A stretch of 64,000 nt of DNA, taken from assembly GCF_003330845.1 (NCBI RefSeq), contig NZ_CP026121.1:1841501-1905500 (forward strand), written 5' to 3'. Origin of the DNA: Streptomyces sp. Go-475. Its GTDB lineage: Bacteria; Actinomycetota; Actinomycetes; Streptomycetales; Streptomycetaceae. Shown here piece after piece: positions 57,846 to 64,000 of the stretch (its first letter is position 1; each line of letters opens with the position of its first letter). A program made the position numbers and the translations under genes. The notes beneath the pieces were generated by a model. That model did not search any database and had not been told where the DNA came from. It saw only the letters and a program-made list of their open reading frames with translations.

Positions 57846-57883
57846 CGTGAGGGCGGCACCCCGGGAAGGGTGCCGCCCTCACG
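57846..57883. terminator. Bidirectional terminator
   Basis: Perfect 16-bp stem CGTGAGGGCGGCACCC / GGGTGCCGCCCTCACG with loop CGGGAA between the convergent AbfB gene and the suf operon end. Confidence 0.85.
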
Positions 57884-57898
57884 TACGTCAGCGGGATC

Positions 57899-58231
57899 TC
57901 AGACGTTGAACCCGAGCGCCCGAAGCTGCTCCCGGCCATCGTCCGTGATCTTGTCCGGGCCCCACGGCGGCATCCAGACCCAGTTGATGCGCAGCTCGTT
58001 CACCAGGCCGTCCGTGGCGGACTTGGCCTGGTCCTCGATGACGTCCGTCAGCGGGCAGGCCGCCGACGTCAGGGTCATGTCGACGGTCGCGATGTTCGCG
58101 TCGTCGATGTGGATGCCGTAGATCAGGCCCAGGTTGACGACGTCGATGCCCAGCTCGGGGTCGACGACGTCCATCAGGGCCTCACGGAGTTCCTCCTCCG
58201 AGGCCGGCTTCATCTCCACGGTCTCGCTCAT
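57899..58231 (-). CDS. sufT: SufT/MIP18-family Fe-S assembly factor
   Basis: 110 residues. Single DUF59 domain: EEELREALMDVVDPELGIDVVNLGLIYGIHID (DPE motif), VDMTLTSAACPLTDVIEDQ (Cys motif), and RINWVWMPPWGPDKITDDGRE. Helps maturation or trafficking of Fe-S proteins. Last gene of the suf operon; ATG overlaps the sufU stop. Confidence 0.92.
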   Translation of the reverse strand: MSETVEMKPASEEELREALMDVVDPELGIDVVNLGLIYGIHIDDANIATVDMTLTSAACPLTDVIEDQAKSATDGLVNELRINWVWMPPWGPDKITDDGREQLRALGFNV

Positions 58232-58698
58232 GCCGTCGTCTCCTTCTCGGCGTCGGCTCCGCCCAGCACCTGGGCCGTCGCGTCCTTCCAGGCCATCCAG
58301 CTCAGCAGGGCGCACTTCACCCGGGCCGGGTACTTGGACACCCCGGCGAACGCCACCGCGTCCTCCAGGATGTCCTCCATCGCGTCGTCGGGCTCGAGCT
58401 TCCCCTTGGACTGCATCAGCTCCAGGAAGGTCTCCTGGATCTTCCGCGCGTCCGCGAGGTCCTTGCCGACGAGGAGGTCGTTCAGTACGGACGCGCTCGC
58501 CTGGCTGATCGAGCAGCCCTGGCCCTCGTACGAGACGTCCTCGATCTTCGTTCCGTCGTACTTCACGCGCAACGTGATCTCGTCACCGCACGTCGGGTTG
58601 ACGTGGTGCACCTCGGCGTCGCCATCCCGAAGACCACGCCCGTGCGGGTTCTTGTAGTGGTCCAGGATGACTTCCTGGTACATGGAGTCCAGCTTCAC
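58228..58698 (-). CDS. sufU: SufU Fe-S scaffold / zinc-dependent sulfur transfer protein
   Basis: 156 residues. Three conserved Cys in NPTCGDEI, GQGCSISQAS and RVKCALLSW plus the Asp in CGD bind zinc in SufU, which receives persulfide sulfur from SufS. Starts 18 bp after sufS and overlaps sufT. Confidence 0.93.
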   Translation of the reverse strand: MKLDSMYQEVILDHYKNPHGRGLRDGDAEVHHVNPTCGDEITLRVKYDGTKIEDVSYEGQGCSISQASASVLNDLLVGKDLADARKIQETFLELMQSKGKLEPDDAMEDILEDAVAFAGVSKYPARVKCALLSWMAWKDATAQVLGGADAEKETTA

Positions 58699-58716
58699 GG
58701 TCTCAGCTCACGCCCT

Positions 58717-59969
58717 TCAGCCGAAGAAGTTCCGAACGTGCTCCAGGCCGTCGACCAGCGCGTCGATCTCGGCCGGCGTGGAGTACAGATAGAACGACGC
58801 TCGCGTGGTCGCAGGAATTCCGTACCGCAGGCAGACCGGCCGCGCGCAGTGGTGGCCGACCCGGACCGCGATGCCCTGCTCGTCGAGGACCTGGCCCACG
58901 TCGTGCGGGTGGATGTCCCCGAGGGTGAAGGAGATCGCCGCGCCCCGCTCCTCGGCCGTGGTCGGGCCGATGATGCGCAGGTCGGGGACCTCCAGCAGCC
59001 GCTTGACGGCGTACTCGGTGAGCGCGTGCTCGTGGGCGAGGATCTTGTCCATGCCGATCGAGTTGAGGTAGTCGATCGCCGCGCCGAGACCGACCGCCTG
59101 GGCGACCGGCGGGGTGCCCGCCTCGAACTTGTGCGGGGCGGGAGCGTACGTCGACGAGTGCATCGACACCGTCTCGATCATCTCGCCGCCGCCGAGGAAC
59201 GGGGGCAGGTCCTCCAGCAGCTCCTGGCGGCCCCAGAGGACGCCGATGCCGGTCGGGCCGCACATCTTGTGGCCGGTGAAGGCCACGAAGTCGGCCTGTA
59301 GGGCCTGCACGTCCAGCGGCATGTGCGGGGCGGCCTGGGAGGCGTCGACGCAGACCAGGGCGCCGACCTCCTGGGCGCGGCGCACGATCGCCTCGACCGG
59401 GTTCTGGGTGCCGAGGATGTTGGAGACCAGCACGAAGGAGACGATCTTCGTCTTCTCGGTGATGACCTCGTCGATGTTCGACAGGTCCAGGCGGCCGTCG
59501 TCGGTGAGGCCGAACCACTTCAGCTTCGCGCCCGTGCGCTGCGCGAGCAGCTGCCACGGCACGATGTTGGAGTGGTGCTCCATCTCCGTGATGACGATCT
59601 CGGTCTCGGAGTCCACGCGGTAGGGCTCGTCGGCCCAGCCCAGCATGTTCGCCACGAGGTTGAGCGACTCGGAGGCGTTCTTGGTGAAGATCACCTCGTC
59701 GCGGCTCGGCGCGTTGACGAACGCGGCGACCTTGTCGCGCGCGCCCTCGTACAGCGCCGTGGCCTCCTCGGCGAGCACATGCACACCGCGGTGGACGTTG
59801 GCGTTGTAGCGCTCGTAGTACTCACTGAGGGCGTCCAGCACCTGGCGCGGCTTCTGGCTGGTCGCCGCGTTGTCCAGGTACACGAGCTTCCGGCCGTCGT
59901 GGACCTGGCGGTCCAGGATCGGGAAGTCCTTGCGGATCGCCTCGGTGTCGAGAAGGCCCGGCAACTGTG

Positions 59970-59973
<4 letters not shown>
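58717..59973 (-). CDS. sufS: Cysteine desulfurase SufS
   Basis: 418-residue PLP enzyme that takes sulfur from cysteine. PLP lysine in VAFTGHKMCGPTG; catalytic cysteine in AVRVGHHCARPVCLRYG; substrate region ATSQKPRQVLDALSEYYERYNANVHRGVH. GTG start at 59973 overlaps the sufC stop (GTGA). Donates persulfide to SufU. Confidence 0.95.
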
Positions 59974-60734
<761 letters not shown>

Positions 60735-60741
60735 GGGTGCC

Positions 60742-61059
60742 TCAGGACTCCTGGGTGAGGGAGACGAGCACGTCGTCCCCTTCGATCTTTACGGGGTATA
60801 CGGGGACGGGGCGCGTCGCCGGAAGGGCGTCGGGCTTGCCGGAACGGAGGTCGAAGCGCGAGCCGTGCAGCCAGCACTCGATGTGGCAGTCGTCGACCTC
60901 GCCCTCCGACAGGGAGACGTTCGCGTGCGAGCAGATGTCGTGGATCGCGAACACCTCGCCCTCGGTCTGCACGATGGACACGGGCGTGCCGTCGAGTTCC
61001 ACCCGCTTCGGGGTGTCGTCCTCCAGCTCGCCCAGTCCACAGGCGCGTACGAAGGTCAT
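60742..61059 (-). CDS. Rieske [2Fe-2S] ferredoxin-like protein of suf operon
   Basis: 105 residues. Rieske ligands in AIHDICSHANVSLSEGEVDDCHIECWLHGSRFDLRSG (C-x-H ... C-x2-H). NirD-type fold. Conserved inside actinobacterial suf operons; may carry electrons for cluster assembly or serve as an early Fe-S client. ATG overlaps the sufD stop. Confidence 0.92.
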   Translation of the reverse strand: MTFVRACGLGELEDDTPKRVELDGTPVSIVQTEGEVFAIHDICSHANVSLSEGEVDDCHIECWLHGSRFDLRSGKPDALPATRPVPVYPVKIEGDDVLVSLTQES

Positions 61060-62240
61060 GCGACCGCCGCCTCCAGCTCCTCCTCGATCTTGGCGATCAG
61101 GCGCTCCTCGATGTCGGGGAGGCCGATCTGCTGGACCAGCTCGGCGAAGAAGCCACGGACCACCAGGCGGCGCGCCTCGTACTCCGGGATGCCGCGGGCC
61201 ATGAGGTAGAAGAGCTGCTCGTCGTCGAAGCGGCCGGTCGCCGAGGCGTGGCCGGCGCCGACGATCTCGCCGGTCTCGATCTCGAGGTTCGGTACGGAGT
61301 CCACGCGCGCCCCGTCAGTGAGGACCAGGTTGCGGTTCATCTCGTACGTGTCGGTGCCCTCGGCCTTGGCCTCGATGAGCACGTCACCGATCCACACGGC
61401 GTGCGCGTCGTCGCCCTGGAGCGCGCCCTTGTAGACGACGTTCGACTTGCAGTGCGGGACGTTGTGGTCGACGAGGAGGCGGTGCTCCTGGTGCTGGCCC
61501 TGGTCGGTGAAGTAGAGGCCGAACAGCTCGGCCTCGCCGCCGGGGCCGGCGTACCGCACGCGCGGGTGCAGCCGGACGACGTCGCCGCCGAAGGTGACGA
61601 CGACGGACTTGAAGGAGGCGTCACGGCCGACGAGCGCGTTGTGCTGGGCGACGTGGACGGCCTTCTCGTCCCAGTCCTGGACGGAGACGACGGTCAGCTT
61701 GGCGCCGTCTCCGAGGATGTAGTCGACGTTGGCCGCGAGCACCGCGTCGCCGGTGTGGTCGATGACCACGACGGCCTCGGCGAAGGCGCCCAGCTCGATC
61801 ACCTGGTGGCCGAAGGCGGTGCCGCCCTCGCCGTGCACCGCGATGCGGATGGGCTCGGTGAGGACGGTCTCCTTGGGGACGGTCACGACCGAGGCCTTCT
61901 CGAAGGCGGAGTAGGCCTGGGCGGCGACCCGGTCCACCGGGGTGCCGGCCTTGCCGAGCCGCGCGTCGTCGCGGCCGACGGCCTCGACGGTGACGCCCTC
62001 GGGGGCCTGGACGTCGACCTTCACGCCGTCGCCGTTCGCGACGGCGGTGCCGTCGTGCAGACCGCGCAGGCGCTCCAGCGGGGTGAACCGCCACTCCTCC
62101 TCCCGGCCGTGCGGGACGGGGAAGTCCGCCACGTCGAAGGAGGGGGGCGCGCTCATGCGCGTGGCGACGGTCGACTCCGCGGCGACCGCGATCGAGCCGG
62201 CGGTGGTCGAGCCCACCGGGATGTTCTGGGCCTCAGCCAT
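61056..62240 (-). CDS. sufD: Fe-S assembly protein SufD
   Basis: 394-residue scaffold partner of SufB. Beta-helical SUF core with HHEHRLLVDHNVPHCKSNVVYKGALQGDDAHAVWIGDVLI and C-terminal ATGRFDDEQLFYLMARGIPEYEARRLVVRGFFAEL, as in SufB/SufD. Downstream of sufB by 54 bp. Confidence 0.94.
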   Translation of the reverse strand: MAEAQNIPVGSTTAGSIAVAAESTVATRMSAPPSFDVADFPVPHGREEEWRFTPLERLRGLHDGTAVANGDGVKVDVQAPEGVTVEAVGRDDARLGKAGTPVDRVAAQAYSAFEKASVVTVPKETVLTEPIRIAVHGEGGTAFGHQVIELGAFAEAVVVIDHTGDAVLAANVDYILGDGAKLTVVSVQDWDEKAVHVAQHNALVGRDASFKSVVVTFGGDVVRLHPRVRYAGPGGEAELFGLYFTDQGQHQEHRLLVDHNVPHCKSNVVYKGALQGDDAHAVWIGDVLIEAKAEGTDTYEMNRNLVLTDGARVDSVPNLEIETGEIVGAGHASATGRFDDEQLFYLMARGIPEYEARRLVVRGFFAELVQQIGLPDIEERLIAKIEEELEAAVA

Positions 62241-62294
62241 GGCTGTCGTAGTGCTCTCTTTCCTGAATGGGACGTCTGCTGTCGAGGGGGCGGG

Positions 62295-63716
62295 TCAGCC
62301 GACCGCGCCTTCCATCTGCAGCTCGATCAGCCGGTTGAGCTCCAGCGCGTACTCCATGGGGAGCTCCTTGGCGATGGGCTCGACGAAGCCGCGCACGATC
62401 ATCGCCATGGCCTCGTCCTCGCTCAGGCCGCGGCTCATCAGGTAGAAGAGCTGGTCCTCGGAGACCTTGGAGACGGTCGCCTCGTGGCCCATGGACACGT
62501 CGTCCTCGCGGACGTCCACGTAGGGGTAGGTGTCCGAGCGGGAGATCGTGTCGACCAGCAGCGCGTCGCAGAGCACGTTCGACTTGGAGCCCGGGGCGCC
62601 CTCGCCGATCTCGATCAGACCGCGGTAGGAGGTGCGGCCGCCGCCTCGCGCCACCGACTTGGAGACGATGTTCGACGAGGTGTTCGGGGCCATGTGGACC
62701 ATCTTCGCGCCCGCGTCCTGGTGCTGGCCCTCGCCGGCGAAGGCGATGGACAGGGTCTCGCCCTTGGCGTGCTCGCCCATCAGGTAGACGGCCGGGTACT
62801 TCATCGTCACCTTGGAGCCGATGTTGCCGTCGATCCACTCCATGGTCGCGCCCTCGTACGCCACGGCGCGCTTGGTGACCAGGTTGTAGACGTTGTTCGA
62901 CCAGTTCTGGATGGTCGTGTAGCGGCAGCGGGCGTTCTTCTTGACGATGATCTCGACGACCGCGGAGTGCAGCGAGTCCGACTTGTAGATCGGGGCGGTG
63001 CAGCCCTCGACGTAGTGCACGTAGGCACCCTCGTCGACGATGATCAGGGTCCGCTCGAACTGGCCCATGTTCTCCGTGTTGATGCGGAAGTAGGCCTGGA
63101 GCGGGATCTCCACGTGGACGCCCGGCGGCACGTAGATGAAGGAGCCGCCCGACCACACGGCGGTGTTCAGCGCGGCGAACTTGTTGTCACCGGCGGGGAT
63201 GACCGTGCCGAAGTACTCCTTGAAGAGCTCCGGGTGCTCCTTCAGCGCGGTGTCCGTGTCGAGGAAGATGACGCCCTGCTCCTCCAGGTCCTCGCGGATC
63301 TGGTGGTAGACGACCTCCGACTCGTACTGCGCGGCGACACCGGCGACGAGGCGCTGCTTCTCCGCCTCGGGGATGCCGAGCTTGTCGTACGTGTTCTTGA
63401 TGTCCTCGGGCAGGTCCTCCCAGGACTCCGCCTGCTTCTCCGTGGAGCGCACGAAGTACTTGATGTTGTCGAAGTCGATGCCGGAGAGGTCCGAGCCCCA
63501 GTTCGGCATGGGCTTCTTCTCGAACAGGCGCAGGCCCTTGAGGCGGAGCTTGGTCATCCACTCCGGCTCGCTCTTCTTGGAGGAGATGTCCCGGACGACG
63601 TCCTCGGCCAGGCCGCGACGCGCCGACGCACCGGCATCGTCCCGGTCGGCCCAGCCGTATTCGTACTTGCCCAGGCCCTCGAGCTCAGGGTGGGCAGTCT
63701 CCGTGGGGAGAGTCAT
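62295..63716 (-). CDS. sufB: Fe-S assembly scaffold SufB
   Basis: 473 residues. Conserved [32 protein letters not shown] start, [21 protein letters not shown], and C-terminal [33 protein letters not shown]. Main scaffold on which [4Fe-4S] clusters form in SufBC2D. ATG at 63716 overlaps the regulator stop (ATGA). Confidence 0.95.
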   Translation of the reverse strand: MTLPTETAHPELEGLGKYEYGWADRDDAGASARRGLAEDVVRDISSKKSEPEWMTKLRLKGLRLFEKKPMPNWGSDLSGIDFDNIKYFVRSTEKQAESWEDLPEDIKNTYDKLGIPEAEKQRLVAGVAAQYESEVVYHQIREDLEEQGVIFLDTDTALKEHPELFKEYFGTVIPAGDNKFAALNTAVWSGGSFIYVPPGVHVEIPLQAYFRINTENMGQFERTLIIVDEGAYVHYVEGCTAPIYKSDSLHSAVVEIIVKKNARCRYTTIQNWSNNVYNLVTKRAVAYEGATMEWIDGNIGSKVTMKYPAVYLMGEHAKGETLSIAFAGEGQHQDAGAKMVHMAPNTSSNIVSKSVARGGGRTSYRGLIEIGEGAPGSKSNVLCDALLVDTISRSDTYPYVDVREDDVSMGHEATVSKVSEDQLFYLMSRGLSEDEAMAMIVRGFVEPIAKELPMEYALELNRLIELQMEGAVG

Positions 63717-64000
63717 GCGGGGTTCCTCCCGGCCGTGCTTGCAGATGCGTTGTGGGAAATCTTGGGGATGAACGTCGTGCAGACGCCGTCGCCGTGCGCG
63801 ATGGTGGCGAGCCGCTGTACGTGCGTACCGAGCAGCTCCGCGAAAAATTCCGTCTCCGCCTCGCACAGCTGCGGGAACTGCTCGGCGACGTGGGCGACCG
63901 GGCAGTGGTGCTGGCAGAGCTGCTCACCCTTCTGCGGGTGGGGCGCGCTGCGCGCCGTAGCAGCGTACCCGTCCGCGCTCAGGGCCTTGGCCAGCGCTTC
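63713..64000 (-). CDS. sufR: SufR-type Fe-S regulator, C-terminal part
   Basis: The last 95 residues lie in the window; the N-terminal HTH is beyond the right edge. Cys-rich sequence [24 protein letters not shown] is the cluster-binding region of SufR-like ArsR/DeoR-type repressors, followed by [22 protein letters not shown]. Coupled to sufB. It presumably senses Fe-S status and represses the suf operon. Confidence 0.85.
   Translation of the reverse strand, partial: EALAKALSADGYAATARSAPHPQKGEQLCQHHCPVAHVAEQFPQLCEAETEFFAELLGTHVQRLATIAHGDGVCTTFIPKISHNASASTAGRNPA

Overview
The window is very GC-rich, with G/C-dominated third codon positions, many GTG and a TTG start codon, 4-bp ATGA/GTGA gene overlaps, Tat and lipoprotein exporters, a bldA-type TTA codon and several dispersed intergenic repeats. 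All of this fits a Streptomyces chromosome. This is inferred from sequence features, not from a database match.

Layout. (1) 1-5300: a sugar-acid catabolic locus on the minus strand with a GntR regulator, a DapA-fold lyase, an IlvD/EDD-type dehydratase and two carbohydrate ABC permeases behind a LacI-type operator. (2) 5333-10833: a TIGR03086 protein, then a type VII secretion-type polymorphic toxin operon whose toxin ends in a papain-fold deamidase-like domain and is followed by YrhB-type immunity proteins. (3) 11171-15485: an MFS exporter and a uronate oxidation cluster (udh, kdgD, an unknown TIM-barrel-like protein) driven by mirror-image divergent promoters. (4) 15797-20767: a DeoR-regulated polyol ABC importer with a zinc dehydrogenase. 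(5) 20673-24048: a compact four-gene terpenoid operon (methyltransferase, UbiA prenyltransferase, polyprenyl synthase, membrane terpene cyclase), with a TTA codon at codon 3 of its first gene. (6) 24213-42909: a mixed chromosomal segment with TerD, regulators, a 5'-truncated permease remnant, ACC deaminase and its GntR regulator, a PhoX phosphatase with a PHO box, a secreted nuclease, a SoxR-box monooxygenase, dapA and a SigE-family sigma factor with its partner.

(7) 43016-54770: an integrated pSAM2-like actinomycete integrative and conjugative element (AICE) of about 11.7 kb. It is bounded by a 14-bp direct repeat whose right copy is the 3' end and stop codon of dapD. It carries int, xis, a RepSA-type initiator, Spd genes, an FtsK-like Tra protein, a regulatory protein whose ribosome-binding site lies in a long hairpin, a PLD-like HTH regulator, a Nudix protein, an HD protein and a 735-residue nuclease-like protein (REase-like plus PIN-like) of clearly lower GC. 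The last is the best candidate for an undescribed defence gene. Excising the element would bring dapD to within about 2.3 kb of dapA.

(8) 54757-64000: dapD, an SMR efflux/TetR operon with twin operators, an AbfB-domain protein, and the suf Fe-S assembly operon (sufR-sufB-sufD-Rieske-sufC-sufS-sufU-sufT), running off the right edge.

The main leads are the terpene-cyclase operon, the AICE using dapD as its attachment site, and its REase-PIN cargo gene.
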